Counted from the stretch's first letter, positions 37,978 through 47,115 are shown. The stretch: DNA of 64,000 bases from Tritonibacter mobilis (GCF_001681715.1 NZ_LNWY01000014.1:248001-312000); one strand, 5' to 3'. Notes: generated from the sequence alone by a model not told the origin. Translations and numbers: made by a program.

Positions 37978-39309
37978 TTGCGAGGCGGAATTTACTTACG
38001 GATTCATGCATTTCTGGAGCGCCGGTTCCCCGAGCGCCGGGTTTTTCTGAAATCCGACAGTGATACGCGCTTTATAAGGTTAAGCTCCGAAACCCAGATC
38101 GTCGCCGTTGCAGGGCTTACCGTTTTTGTCTCATGGGCCATTGTCGCCACCGCCATCGTCCTGATGGACAGCATTGGTTCCGGCAATTTCCGCGACCAAG
38201 CACGGCGTGACCAGCAGGTCTATCAGGAACGCCTGAACGCACTCTCTACGGAACGCGACCGCCGCGCCGAAGAAGCGCTGGCAGCGCAGGATCGTTTCAA
38301 CTCCGCGCTGGCGCAGATCTCCACCATGCAGTCTGAACTCTTGGCCTCTGAGACCCGTCGCCGGGAACTGGAAACCGGCATCGACATCATCCAGACCAAC
38401 CTACGTGAAACGATCAGCGAGCGCGAAGCCCTGAAACGCTCGGTGCGGGACCTGCGTGAACAGACAGCACCGGACAGCCCGGAACAGGTGCTGGCCGCCA
38501 CCGCTCCCGAGCAGCTGGACTTCCTCACCACCGCGCTCTCAGAGACGGCCGCAGAGCGCGACCAGATCGAAGCGGACGCCCAGTCTGCGCTGGCTCAACG
38601 GGATGATCTGGAACTGGAACTGGCGCTCACCGCGCAGCGCAACGATCAGATCTTCCGCCAACTTGAAGAAGCAATGGCCATTTCGGTGGAGCCGCTGAAC
38701 AAGATGTTCTCCTCTGCCGGCCTGCCCCCGGATCGCATTCTGGAACAGGTGCGCCGTGGCTATAACGGCGAAGGTGGCCCGTTGGAGCCCTTGTCGCTCT
38801 CCACCCGTGGCGAGGAGCCAAGCCCCGACGAGACGCGCGCCAATGCGCTGCTCAACCAGATGAGCCAGCTCAACCTCTATCGTATTGCCGCAGCACAAGC
38901 GCCCTTTTCTGTGCCCGTGAACCTTGGCCAAGTGCGCCAGACCTCGGGCTTTGGCTACCGCCGCGACCCCAAAACTGGCGGCCGCAGGCTCCATAAAGGG
39001 TCGGATTTTGCTGGCGGCACCGGCACCGATATCTTTGCCACCGCTGACGGTGTGGTCACCCATGCGGGCTGGTCCTCGGGCTATGGCAAACTCGTCAAAA
39101 TTCAGCATGCCTTTGGCATCGAAACCAGATATGCCCATAATTCCAACCTCCGCGTCAAAGTCGGCCAAAGGGTCTCGCGCGGGGATCACATTGCTGATAT
39201 GGGTACTACCGGACGGTCCACCGGGACCCACCTCCATTACGAGGTCAGGGTCAATGGCAAACCCGTAAACCCCATGATCTATATCAAGGCTGCGAGAAAT
39301 GTTTTCTAA
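37978..39309 (+). CDS. M23 peptidase with coiled coil, bactofilin partner
   Basis: LytM/M23 endopeptidases cut peptidoglycan cross-links or activate amidases. The 443-residue protein has a membrane helix (about 43-64), a long coiled coil (about 75-215) and the M23 domain (about 315-435) with zinc-ligand motifs HKGSDFAGG and GTHLHYEVRVNG. Translation probably starts at TTG 37978: GAGGA (37964-37968) is nine bases upstream and no ATG or GTG fits. The last 11 bases overlap the bactofilin gene, so the two are coupled, as known for M23-bactofilin pairs that shape the cell wall locally. Confidence 0.9.
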   Translation: MRGGIYLRIHAFLERRFPERRVFLKSDSDTRFIRLSSETQIVAVAGLTVFVSWAIVATAIVLMDSIGSGNFRDQARRDQQVYQERLNALSTERDRRAEEALAAQDRFNSALAQISTMQSELLASETRRRELETGIDIIQTNLRETISEREALKRSVRDLREQTAPDSPEQVLAATAPEQLDFLTTALSETAAERDQIEADAQSALAQRDDLELELALTAQRNDQIFRQLEEAMAISVEPLNKMFSSAGLPPDRILEQVRRGYNGEGGPLEPLSLSTRGEEPSPDETRANALLNQMSQLNLYRIAAAQAPFSVPVNLGQVRQTSGFGYRRDPKTGGRRLHKGSDFAGGTGTDIFATADGVVTHAGWSSGYGKLVKIQHAFGIETRYAHNSNLRVKVGQRVSRGDHIADMGTTGRSTGTHLHYEVRVNGKPVNPMIYIKAARNVF

Positions 39310-39829
39310 GAGCAAAATCAACGAGCCCGGCCCGAAACAAGCCGACACCACCACGGCAACCCCGGCCTCCAGCCCGGCGCCCACTTCGAGCAGCGCATCC
39401 ACCGGCGCAAGCGACTACAGCAAGCCCGCCGCGCCCAAGGCAAAGCCGCCTGCATCGCTGCTGAGCTCCGATCTGCACATCACCGGCAACGTAAAAACCA
39501 CCGGTGACATTCAGGTCGAAGGCACAGTTGAGGGTGACATCCGCGCACACCTGCTGACCATCGGTGAAAGCGCCACCATCAAAGGCGAAATCACCGCCGA
39601 TGACGTGGTCATCAACGGTCGCATCGTGGGCCGCGTCCGTGGCCTGAAGGTGCGCCTGACCTCCACTGCACGGGTCGAGGGTGACATCATCCACAAGACC
39701 ATCGCAATCGAATCCGGTGCCCATTTTGAGGGTTCCGTGCAGCGTCAGGACGACCCGCTCAGCCCCGGCAAAGCCGCCAAAGCACAGGCCGCACCGACCG
39801 CAGCCGCTCCGGCAACCGCACAGGGCTAA
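39299..39829 (+). CDS. Bactofilin
   Basis: Bactofilins polymerise without nucleotide into cytoskeletal filaments, often recruiting wall enzymes. The 176-residue protein has a disordered Ser/Thr/Pro N-terminus (about 1-55), a core beta-helix (about 56-150; DLHITGNVKTTGDIQVEGTV, GEITADDVVINGRIVGRVRG) and an Ala-rich tail. Its start lies inside the end of the M23 gene (11-base overlap), so both are made together. The peptidase probably acts on peptidoglycan at sites marked by the filament. Confidence 0.93.
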   Translation: MFSKSKINEPGPKQADTTTATPASSPAPTSSSASTGASDYSKPAAPKAKPPASLLSSDLHITGNVKTTGDIQVEGTVEGDIRAHLLTIGESATIKGEITADDVVINGRIVGRVRGLKVRLTSTARVEGDIIHKTIAIESGAHFEGSVQRQDDPLSPGKAAKAQAAPTAAAPATAQG

Positions 39830-39873
39830 CTCCCTTTTGCGAGGGCGCTATCGTCCTTCAGCGACAGTTTTCC

Positions 39874-39912
39874 AAAGGCGTCGGATCACTCCGGCGCCTT
39901 TTGGTTTTTTAT
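39874..39912 (+). terminator. M23-bactofilin operon terminator
   Basis: AAAGGCGTCGGA (39874-39885) pairs with TCCGGCGCCTTT (39890-39901) with one G-T pair, followed by TGGTTTTTT. Confidence 0.85.
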
Positions 39913-39988
39913 GAATTTGATCCGTTTGTATGATCAGCTGCACGCACAGCTGATTTTCTGTGCGAGTATATTTCAACGGAGGCTTACA

Positions 39989-40297
39989 ATGAGTGACTCA
40001 GAAACAGAGTTTCACAAGATAGGCGACGCAATAGACAATGCTGTCCGCTCTCAGATGTTTGGAAAGAAATGCTATAAAATCAACAACAAAGCATTCGTTT
40101 GCCTGTTCCAAGACGTAATGGTTTTTAAGCTCCCGCCTCCACACCACCAAGACGCCATATCACTGGAAGGTGCCAAACTGTTTGACCCATCTGGCAAGGG
40201 CCGCCCCATGAAAGAATGGGTTCAGCTTGGTATGGAACATCAGGCGCATTGGGGTGATTTTGCTCGCACGGCCTGTGCCTATGTGACGCAAAGCTGA
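39989..40297 (+). CDS. Small TfoX-N-like protein, AT-rich gene
   Basis: The 102-residue protein contains RSQMFGKKCYKINNKAFVCL followed by FQDVMVFKLPPPHHQDAISL and ends near WGDFARTACAYVTQS. The MFG..yk...kaF..l....lvfKl pattern resembles the TfoX N-terminal/YjbR-like fold, but this is a weak match made by eye. CGGAGG six bases before ATG 39989 is a strong ribosome site; the longer open frame from 39911 lacks one. Codons are more AT-rich than in neighbouring genes (AAA, ATA, TTT), hinting at later acquisition. Role unknown. Confidence 0.6.
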   Translation: MSDSETEFHKIGDAIDNAVRSQMFGKKCYKINNKAFVCLFQDVMVFKLPPPHHQDAISLEGAKLFDPSGKGRPMKEWVQLGMEHQAHWGDFARTACAYVTQS

Positions 40298-40400
40298 AAC
40301 GATCTGACATATTCCCTGCCTCGGCCCTGAAAAATCTCCTTGGTGGCGTAGCTCTCCCCGGTTAGTTTCCGCTCAAAGTTTCTCAGTCCAGGATTTTTAC

Positions 40401-40931
40401 ATGCCCTTTATTCTCGGCGCTCTCGCCCTTCTGGCCGGAGCATGGTTCTGGCTTCACCGCGCGCGCAACGCCGCCCATATGACCAGTGATTTACTCGATA
40501 TGGCGGCTGATGTGCGCGCTGCCGCCCGCCGCTTTGGCTTTCGACGGCAGGTCAACGTGCATCCCGTAGAGCAAATCGAGGACCCAAAGGTTGCCATTGC
40601 CGCCATCGGTGTGAGCTTTCTCGAACTCGATGACTACCCCACCGCCGAGCAGCGCGATGCTTTGGTGCGGGGGCTGCGCGATGGCTTTCATGTCAGCCAT
40701 AAGGACAGCGAAGAATTGGTGGTCCTCGGGCGCTGGATCATGACCCAATGCGGCGATGCGGCTCAAGCGGTGCCACGCCTGTCACGCAAGCTATATAAGC
40801 TGAGTGGTCAGCGCGACTTCAACGCTTTGGTTGAGATTGTGCAGGATATTGCAAAATACGGCAAAGGCGAGCTCACATCTGCGCAGCGCTCTGCTCTTGA
40901 GGATCTGCAACGCGGCCTGAAGCTCGCGTAG
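40401..40931 (+). CDS. Membrane-anchored helical protein, unknown
   Basis: The 176-residue product has one N-terminal hydrophobic segment (about 3-20, FILGALALLAGAWFWLH) and a soluble helical domain with ELDDYPTAEQRDALVRGLRD and SALEDLQRGLKLA. The pattern of paired helices around an acidic loop resembles TerB-like domains, but I cannot confirm this. No typical ribosome site is obvious. It is flanked by the TfoX-like gene and a GC-rich repeat region. Function unknown. Confidence 0.6.
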   Translation: MPFILGALALLAGAWFWLHRARNAAHMTSDLLDMAADVRAAARRFGFRRQVNVHPVEQIEDPKVAIAAIGVSFLELDDYPTAEQRDALVRGLRDGFHVSHKDSEELVVLGRWIMTQCGDAAQAVPRLSRKLYKLSGQRDFNALVEIVQDIAKYGKGELTSAQRSALEDLQRGLKLA

Positions 40932-40959
40932 TTTCTCGCGTAGGCCACGGCAGATCCCA

Positions 40960-41062
40960 CCTGCCCCCGCTGCGCGGCCGCGCGGCGCCCGGCCCAAAGG
41001 CCGCTGCCGTGCCCGGCGTCAGCCGGGGACCCCAGCGGACACGGGAGCGCGCCCCTCCCCTC
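40960..41062. repeat. GC-rich palindromic cluster
   Basis: GCGCGGCCGCGC (40972-40983) is a perfect palindrome; CCCGGC (41012-41017) pairs with GCCGGG (41022-41027); CCGCTG (40967-40972) pairs with CAGCGG (41033-41038). ACGGGAGCGCGCCCCTCCC (41041-41059) resembles GCGGGAGCGCCCCCGTCCCG at about 2876-2895. It appears to be a member of the same GC-rich intergenic family. Confidence 0.6.
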
Positions 41063-41083
41063 TGAGCGCCCCAGATCAAACAC

Positions 41084-41114
41084 AAAGCCCCGCAGCATCA
41101 TACTGCGGGGCTTT
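41084..41114. terminator. Bidirectional terminator before cyclophilin gene
   Basis: AAAGCCCCGCAG (41084-41095) pairs with CTGCGGGGCTTT (41103-41114). On the minus strand the T-run ends the cyclophilin operon. Confidence 0.85.
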
Positions 41115-41137
41115 GGTATTCCTTGGTCGCCAGCACC

Positions 41138-41686
41138 TTACTCGGTGACGGTGACCTTGGTCATCACATCGGGCTTGCCGGTGATGGCACCGGACCGCGG
41201 ATGGCCGCGTTTGATCTGATCCACCACATCCATGCCTTCGGTGACACGGCCCACAACGGTATATTGACCGTTCAGGAAGTGACCTTCGTCAAACATGATG
41301 AAGAACTGCGAATTGGCGCTGTCGGGATCTTGCGAGCGCGCCATGCCCACAACACCGCGATCAAACGGCACATCCGAGAACTCCGCAGGCAGATTGGGGC
41401 GGTCAGACCCACCGGTGCCCGCATAGCGCATGTCAGAGCCCAAACGGCCGTTTTCGACATCGCCCGTCTGCGCCATGAAACCATTGATCACCCGGTGAAA
41501 GACCACACCGTCATACTGACCCTCATTGGCCAGCGCGGTGATCTGCTCCACATGTTTGGGGGCCACATCTTCCAACAGGTCGATCACGATGGTGCCATTG
41601 GCCTCCCCCTCGACCTGGATTTCCAGACCGGTGGCAAACGCAGGCGACGCGGCCAGCAGGGCCAGTGCGCTCAGGTGCTTAAGCAT
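41138..41686 (-). CDS. Periplasmic peptidyl-prolyl isomerase (cyclophilin)
   Basis: The 182-residue protein has a signal peptide (about 1-18, MLKHLSALALLAASPAFA) and a cyclophilin domain with VVFHRVINGFMAQTGDVENG, RAGTGGS-like YAGTGGSDRPNLPAEF, and NSQFFIMF. It catalyses proline isomerisation in the periplasm. Its start overlaps the end of the next cyclophilin gene upstream by eight bases, so they form one operon. Ortholog class (PpiA) is likely but I leave the symbol blank. Confidence 0.92.
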   Translation of the reverse strand: MLKHLSALALLAASPAFATGLEIQVEGEANGTIVIDLLEDVAPKHVEQITALANEGQYDGVVFHRVINGFMAQTGDVENGRLGSDMRYAGTGGSDRPNLPAEFSDVPFDRGVVGMARSQDPDSANSQFFIMFDEGHFLNGQYTVVGRVTEGMDVVDQIKRGHPRSGAITGKPDVMTKVTVTE

Positions 41687-42185
41687 CGGCTGCCACCTTG
41701 ACGGAGATCATCCGGTCCGGGTTCGCAGGCGGCTCGCCACGGGTGATCGCATCCACATGCTCCATGCCCTCAATGACACGGCCATAGACGGTGTACTGAC
41801 GGTTCAGGAAGTGGTTGTCCTTGAAGTTGATAAAGAACTGCGAGTTGGCGGAGTTCGGGTTCGACGAGCGCGCCGCGCCCAGCGTGCCACGGTCATGCGG
41901 CAGGCCAGAGAATTCCGCCGGCAGGTCTTTTTTGTCAGAACCACCGGTGCCTGCGCGGTTCAGATTGAACCCGTCTTCCATGTCGCCATGCTGCACGTCG
42001 CCGGTCTGCGCCATGAAGCCGTCGATCACGCGGTGAAACGCCACGTTGTCGTACTGGCCTTCACGCGCCAGTTCTTTCATCCGGTCACAATGCATCGGCG
42101 CCACGTCAGGCAGCAGCTCGATGACGACATTGCCGTCCTTCAGCTCGACGATGATGGTGTTTTCGGGATCCTTGATCTCGGCCAT
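41679..42185 (-). CDS. Cytoplasmic peptidyl-prolyl isomerase (cyclophilin)
   Basis: The 168-residue protein has no signal peptide and the same cyclophilin motifs: VAFHRVIDGFMAQTGDVQHG, RAGTGGSDKKDLPAEFSG and NSQFFINFKDNHFLN. It is first in a two-gene operon with the exported cyclophilin, with coupled translation. The two proteins are clearly paralogues and probably serve the cytoplasm and periplasm. It is divergent from pgk across 280 bases. A PpiB-type assignment is likely. Confidence 0.92.
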   Translation of the reverse strand: MAEIKDPENTIIVELKDGNVVIELLPDVAPMHCDRMKELAREGQYDNVAFHRVIDGFMAQTGDVQHGDMEDGFNLNRAGTGGSDKKDLPAEFSGLPHDRGTLGAARSSNPNSANSQFFINFKDNHFLNRQYTVYGRVIEGMEHVDAITRGEPPANPDRMISVKVAADA

Positions 42186-42417
42186 GAGGCCCTCCTGTCA
42201 CATTCGTATTGCCGGAATACCTAAAGTCCATGCTCGCGCTTGCCAAGGGAACAATGCGCGCAAGCGCAGGCGTCGGCAGGAACCTGACAGGAGTGTGAAG
42301 ATCAATGCGGCTTTGGGGCGGATGCCGCGCCGGATCAAGGATTGCCCGCGCCCTTTGGTCTGACCATTGACTGAGGCCCGGAAACACAGGACACAGGCGC
42401 AAGACTTTGACTTTTCT

Positions 42418-42440
42418 GTACCTGCCCCCTGCGCAGGTAC
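42418..42440 (+). promoter_or_regulatory. Inverted repeat in the pgk leader
   Basis: GTACCTGC (42418-42425) and GCAGGTAC (42433-42440) are exact complements over seven bases, 26 bases before the pgk start. TTTGACTTTT just upstream (about 42405-42414) could be part of a -35 region. It may be an operator or an mRNA leader hairpin. Confidence 0.4.
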
Positions 42441-42465
42441 GCCCGTTACCAAAGAGGAGCCGGAC

Positions 42466-43656
42466 ATGGGCTGGAAGACACTCGACGACATGGAGCTTGA
42501 AGGCAAAACCGTTCTGACCCGCGTGGACATCAACGTCCCGATGGAGAACGGCAAGGTCACCGACGACACCCGCATCCGTCGTCTGGTGCCGACCATCTCT
42601 GACCTCCTGGCCAAGGGTGCAAAGCCCGTGCTTCTGGCCCATTTTGGCCGCCCCAAGGGTCAGGTGGTGCCCGAGATGTCGCTGCAACCGCTCGTTCCCG
42701 CGCTGGAGGCCGCCTTTGGTGCCCCGGTGATGTTTGTCGCCGATTGCCGTGGTCCTGCGGCTGAGGGCGCGATTGCGGCGCTACAACCGGGCCAGATCCT
42801 GCTGCTCGAAAACACCCGCTTTCACGCGGGCGAAGAAAAGAACGACGCAGACCTCGCAGACGAGATGGCGAAGCTCGGCGATATCTACTGCAATGATGCG
42901 TTCTCCGCCGCCCACCGCGCCCATGCCTCGACCGAGGCGCTGGCGCGTCTGTTGCCCTCTTGTGCGGGGCGTTTGATGGCGGCCGAACTCAAGGCGCTCG
43001 AAGGTTCGCTTGCCACACCCGAGCGCCCCGTGACGGCGGTTGTAGGTGGCGCAAAAGTGTCGACGAAACTGGATCTGCTGGGCAATCTGGTGGCCAAGGT
43101 CGACACGCTGGTGATCGGCGGCGGCATGGCCAACACGTTTCTTGCGGCCCAAGGCATCGACGTGGGCAAATCGCTCTGCGAGCATGACATGACCGGCACT
43201 GCCAAGGATATCATGGCCCGCGCCGAGGCGGCGGGCTGCACCATTTTGCTGCCGTCTGACGTGGTGGTGGCGCGTGAATTCAAGGCCGGTGCCGAGAATG
43301 AAACCGTCCCTGCCGATGCCTGCCCTGCGGATGCGATGATCCTTGACGCAGGCCCGGCGTCGGTTGCGGCCATCGCCACCGTTTTTGCCGACAGCAAGAC
43401 CCTGATCTGGAACGGCCCGCTCGGCGCCTTTGAGATCGCGCCCTTTGATATTGCCACCAACACTGCCGCGCAAAAGGCCGCCGACTGTACCAAGGCAGGC
43501 ACATTGATCTCTGTCGCAGGCGGCGGTGATACGGTGGCCGCGCTCAATCAGGCCGGTGTTGCAGAAGACTTCAGCTATATCTCCACCGCGGGGGGCGCTT
43601 TCCTTGAATGGATGGAGGGTAAGGTTCTGCCCGGCGTCGCAGCGCTGCAAGCGTAA
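42466..43656 (+). CDS. pgk: Phosphoglycerate kinase
   Basis: Pgk interconverts 1,3-bisphosphoglycerate and 3-phosphoglycerate with ADP/ATP in glycolysis and gluconeogenesis. The 396-residue protein has the N-terminal [27 protein letters not shown], the hinge region, [18 protein letters not shown], the nucleotide-binding [10 protein letters not shown] and the C-terminal [12 protein letters not shown] 42466 follows AAGAGGAG at six bases. It stands alone; gap is 32 kb away. An inverted repeat lies in its leader. Confidence 0.97.
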   Translation: MGWKTLDDMELEGKTVLTRVDINVPMENGKVTDDTRIRRLVPTISDLLAKGAKPVLLAHFGRPKGQVVPEMSLQPLVPALEAAFGAPVMFVADCRGPAAEGAIAALQPGQILLLENTRFHAGEEKNDADLADEMAKLGDIYCNDAFSAAHRAHASTEALARLLPSCAGRLMAAELKALEGSLATPERPVTAVVGGAKVSTKLDLLGNLVAKVDTLVIGGGMANTFLAAQGIDVGKSLCEHDMTGTAKDIMARAEAAGCTILLPSDVVVAREFKAGAENETVPADACPADAMILDAGPASVAAIATVFADSKTLIWNGPLGAFEIAPFDIATNTAAQKAADCTKAGTLISVAGGGDTVAALNQAGVAEDFSYISTAGGAFLEWMEGKVLPGVAALQA

Positions 43657-43867
43657 ATCTCGGCGCTCCACGCATCCTGAAAACCGTTCACTTGCCGCGT
43701 GTCATGTGCGGCGGGTGAACTCGGGAAAATTGAAACTACTATTTCGCCATCCCTGACGGTTCATCCAAACACTGCCCACCTCTGCCAACGATCTTTTAAC
43801 GGTCGCGGCGGTAAGGTTTCGGCAAGTTATGGGCAATTTTGCTCATATGGAATGATGGACTACCGGT

Positions 43868-45640
43868 ATGAGCAACTTTTCTCTACGCAAGCAAGTTTTC
43901 TTTTTTGCCAGCATATTTATTGCCATGATCCTGATCACCGCGACTATTTCGTGGTTCACCAATCAGCGCATGGCCAGCGCCACCTACCATTACCGCGCTG
44001 TCAGCACCCAGAGCAAAAGCCTCGACGCCATCAAGGAAGACATCGAACAAGGGATTGGCGATCTGCTGTCCTACACCGTCGGCGTGCCCGAAGGCCTGAA
44101 CGATCTGCGGGGTAACATTCAGGAAATCCGTGACGAACTCGCCAAGGCCGACGCCAATTTCAAATCCACCCCGGTTGTGGCCGCCCGTGACAAGGCCGCA
44201 TATGATGCGCTGATTGCCACCTCGGCGCAGCTCGATCAGATCGAAGCCACCCTGCTCAAGGTCGAAGCCGCCGAGGGCGAGGCGCAGCTCAGTCTGGTCT
44301 TTGATCAGGTGTTTCCCGCCACCGGCGCGGTCCGCGATGTGGTGGACAGCCTGCAGGACAAGCTCGCCCAGACAAGCATAGATGTCCGCGACGAGGTCGA
44401 TGCGCTGATCAGCTTTAGCCAGCTGTTGCAGATCATCGCGAGTGCAGCCGCCACATTGATCGCGGTGGCCGTCGCCTTTGCCTTTGGCCGCAAGCTCAGC
44501 CAGCCCGTGACCGACGCGGCCCAGACGATCGCAGCACTTGCGCAAAAGGACTATGATGCCGAGATCACAGGCACCGAGCGCGGCGATGAGATGGGCGTGA
44601 TCGCGCGCAACCTGCAGGATCTGCGCAGCCAACTGGCCGACGCCGACGCGCTTGAACGCCAAAACGCCAAGGAAAACGCCCGCCGGGTGGAGCTGTTTAA
44701 CGTCCTGGGCGCGGCCATGAGCGGCCTCAAGAGCGGCGCGCTTGACCAGACCATCCCGGCCGGTCACTGGGCGGATCTCGGGCCCAGCTACACCGCGCTT
44801 TGCGATGACTTTAACGCGCTTTCCGTATCGCTCTCGGATCTCGTCGCGCAGCTCAACCAAAGCTCTTCTGTGGTGGCCCAAAACGCCCGCGAAATGGAGC
44901 GGATGTCGGATCAGATGTCGCAACGCGCCGAAACGCAGGCCGCCACCCTCGAAGAAAGCGCCGCCGCGCTGGAGGAAATGTCTGCCTCGGTTCAATCCAG
45001 CGCCGAGCAGGCACAGGCTGCGGACCGCGAGGTCGACGAAGGCCGACGCCGCGCGGAACAAGGTGGCGAGGTGATGGAACAGGCCCGTCAGGCCATGGCC
45101 TCCATCGCGGAATATTCCGCCCGGATCACCCAGATCATCACCTCGATTGACGACATCGCGTTCCAGACCAGCCTGCTGGCCCTCAACGCAGGGGTGGAGG
45201 CCGCCCGCGCAGGCGAAGCGGGTCGCGGCTTTGCGGTGGTTGCCTCGGAGGTGCGTGGCCTTGCCCTGAAGGCTGCGCAATCTGCAAGCGAAATCAAACA
45301 GTTGGTTCAGGATAGCTCCAATCAAGTGGATGAGGGCGAACGCCTCGTGCAAGCCACTGCTGAAACCCTGGCCCAGATTGTCGAAAGCGTCACCAATGTC
45401 TCCGGCATGGTTTCCGCCATCGCAGCCTCCTCTGGCGAGCAGGCCGCTGGTATCAAAGAGATCAACATCGGTGTGGCACAACTGGACAAGGTCACACAGG
45501 AAAACGCCGCGATGGTGCAGGAAACCTATGGTGCAAGCCAAGAGATGCGCACCCAAGCCACCCGCCTCACCGATCTTCTGCAGAGCTTTACCGGTGGGCA
45601 GGAAAGCACCAGCACCGCAGCTCCCGCCCGCGCAGCCTGA
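43868..45640 (+). CDS. Methyl-accepting chemotaxis protein
   Basis: The 590-residue receptor has a first membrane helix (about 10-31), a periplasmic all-helical sensor (about 35-180), a second helix (about 183-205), a HAMP region with [20 protein letters not shown], and a long cytoplasmic signalling hairpin. The hairpin tip is [20 protein letters not shown] with [20 protein letters not shown], the CheA/CheW contact. It has no C-terminal CheR-docking pentapeptide. Ligand unknown. A stem-loop follows. No che genes are adjacent. Confidence 0.93.
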   Translation: MSNFSLRKQVFFFASIFIAMILITATISWFTNQRMASATYHYRAVSTQSKSLDAIKEDIEQGIGDLLSYTVGVPEGLNDLRGNIQEIRDELAKADANFKSTPVVAARDKAAYDALIATSAQLDQIEATLLKVEAAEGEAQLSLVFDQVFPATGAVRDVVDSLQDKLAQTSIDVRDEVDALISFSQLLQIIASAAATLIAVAVAFAFGRKLSQPVTDAAQTIAALAQKDYDAEITGTERGDEMGVIARNLQDLRSQLADADALERQNAKENARRVELFNVLGAAMSGLKSGALDQTIPAGHWADLGPSYTALCDDFNALSVSLSDLVAQLNQSSSVVAQNAREMERMSDQMSQRAETQAATLEESAAALEEMSASVQSSAEQAQAADREVDEGRRRAEQGGEVMEQARQAMASIAEYSARITQIITSIDDIAFQTSLLALNAGVEAARAGEAGRGFAVVASEVRGLALKAAQSASEIKQLVQDSSNQVDEGERLVQATAETLAQIVESVTNVSGMVSAIAASSGEQAAGIKEINIGVAQLDKVTQENAAMVQETYGASQEMRTQATRLTDLLQSFTGGQESTSTAAPARAA

Positions 45641-45661
45641 TCCACAAGACATCTCCTTATA

Positions 45662-45692
45662 CATCCCGGCGCATCCTCTGCGCCGGGTATCT
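45662..45692 (+). terminator. MCP gene stem-loop terminator
   Basis: CCCGGCGCA (45665-45673) pairs with TGCGCCGGG (45679-45687); the following TATCTTTGTT is only moderately T-rich. Confidence 0.65.
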
Positions 45693-45870
45693 TTGTTGCA
45701 AACCCTTCTAACAGGTTGGCATTGACCGCAAAACGAGCGCGGCCCATGTCATAAAACCTGCCACGTCGCTCTATCGTCACGCATAGAACACCCCGGCAAC
45801 GGTCGAGTGTGCAGACGCGAAACACATGTTATGCTTGAATATTGAAACATGTTGGGGTGATGTCTCACCG

Positions 45871-46194
45871 ATGGGAAATCTACTGTTTATCTGCGGCAAG
45901 GGCCGAAAAAGAAGTCCAACTGCTGCGTCCATTGCGGCGGAACATCTCGGTCAGCCAACTGATTTTGCGGGACTAAGCGCAGTTTCAGACGAACGCGTCA
46001 GTCGCGATCACTTGCTGTGGGCCGACACGATTGCGGTGATGGAAAAGTCCCAGCTTTCCCGGCTCAAGCGTCACATGGGATCTCACCTCAAGGGCAAGCG
46101 CATTGTCTGCCTCGACATTCCGGACACCTATGAATTCATGCAACCGGAACTGGTGGAGATCGTTCGGTCGAAACTTAAACGTATCGTTCGTTAA
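45871..46194 (+). CDS. Low-molecular-weight phosphatase-like protein
   Basis: The 107-residue protein begins MGNLLFICGKGRKRSPTAAS, matching the P-loop of small tyrosine-phosphatase-like proteins (C-x5-R, here CGKGRKR then SPTA). A helical domain follows, with LLWADTIAVMEKSQLSRLKR and CLDIPDTYEFMQPELVEIV, which keeps the D(I/L)PD(x)(Y/F) pattern of that family. Whether it dephosphorylates proteins is not known; the P-loop is more basic than usual. I chose ATG 45871 over 45826. The GGGGTGATG stretch may serve as a ribosome site. Located between the chemoreceptor and the FtsB-like gene. Confidence 0.75.
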   Translation: MGNLLFICGKGRKRSPTAASIAAEHLGQPTDFAGLSAVSDERVSRDHLLWADTIAVMEKSQLSRLKRHMGSHLKGKRIVCLDIPDTYEFMQPELVEIVRSKLKRIVR

Positions 46195-46422
46195 AGAAAC
46201 ACGCGCTCCAGCGCCAAACTGCGTCACTTTGGACCGCCAGAGGTATTCTCGCCTCGCACGTCTCCTGCCAAAACGACAAGCGGCTTACCCAACTGTCCCG
46301 TGATTGCGACACCTTTGGGAATTAACACTTTTGGGAATTCACAGGCATCTGTGCTTATGCCATAACCCTCTCAGACGTCGGACCAACCGGCGCGCCCGAG
46401 CAATATTTACAGGCCCTTCAAC

Positions 46423-46722
46423 GTGACGCGAAAACCCTCGCCCTCTTTGGGCACTCTGCTGTTCTTTGCTGCGGCGTTCCTGCTGAGCGCTTATTTCACC
46501 TTTGCCGCTGTGCAAGGCGATTTTGGCCTGTTCCGCCGGGTAGAGCTACAAGCCGAAGCCGACGGCCTGACCAAGGATCTGGAGCGGCTGGAGCTGGAAA
46601 TCGCGCGGATGGAGAACCTCACCCGCCGCCTCTCCGACGATTATCTTGATCTCGATCTGCTGGACGAACAGGCGCGCTCCATGTTGGGTATGGCCCGCGC
46701 GGATGAGATTATCGTCGACTGA
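46423..46722 (+). CDS. FtsB/DivIC-like septum formation initiator
   Basis: The 99-residue protein has a short cytoplasmic N-terminus, one membrane helix (about 9-31) and a periplasmic coiled coil (about 38-80), ending LLDEQARSMLGMARADEIIV. This matches FtsB/DivIC-type septum initiators that link FtsQ and FtsL in the divisome. It starts with GTG 46423; the ribosome site is weak. Its place just before pdhA is a gene order I know from other alphaproteobacteria. The gap to pdhA is 393 bases and holds the PDH operator. Confidence 0.88.
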   Translation: MTRKPSPSLGTLLFFAAAFLLSAYFTFAAVQGDFGLFRRVELQAEADGLTKDLERLELEIARMENLTRRLSDDYLDLDLLDEQARSMLGMARADEIIVD

Positions 46723-47115
46723 TCGCCATAACGGCATCTGCCCTGCCCATGCTCTGACGTACCCGCTGAGTTCTGTGTGGGCGCGACCGCCGCTCTTCTC
46801 CACGCCCGATCATTGCGCCACGATGGCTGCGATGTGACCGTTTGAACAGGGCGGCACTCCCCCACAACTCAGGCTTGATTTTGCCTGTCCAACCGGTCAC
46901 GCTACCCAGAGATAAACCACCCATCCGTTCATCTGCGCCACAGCGCTTGTGCAGGTATTTGCAGCTGTCGTTGCAGGATCTGATTTTGGCAATATTTCCA
47001 GCGAAATAAAGCCAGATGTGGAGCGTATCCACATTATTCCTCGCATGCAGGAACAAAATGCTTTATGAGATAGTTTAGTGTTAAACTACCTTAGCTTTAG
47101 GGGGAGCAAGCCGTT
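46723..47115. other. Intergenic with pdhA promoter
   Basis: The 393 bases after the FtsB-like gene hold no gene that I can support. The last 60 bases are AT-rich and carry the operator at 47071-47088 and the ribosome site AGGGGGAG before pdhA. No terminator is obvious for the FtsB-like gene. Confidence 0.5.
47071..47088. promoter_or_regulatory. PDH operator upstream of pdhA
   Basis: TAGTTTAGTGTTAAACTA has perfect 7-bp arms around GTGT. It ends 27 bases before the pdhA ATG; the twin site at 28174-28191 ends 30 bases before lpdA. Identical arms and equal spacing indicate a dimeric regulator shared by all PDH subunit genes. Confidence 0.78.

Noticed and set aside
43790-43830. CtrA-type site before the chemoreceptor gene
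   Set aside because: TTTTAACGG is present but I found no second TTAA half-site at the proper spacing.
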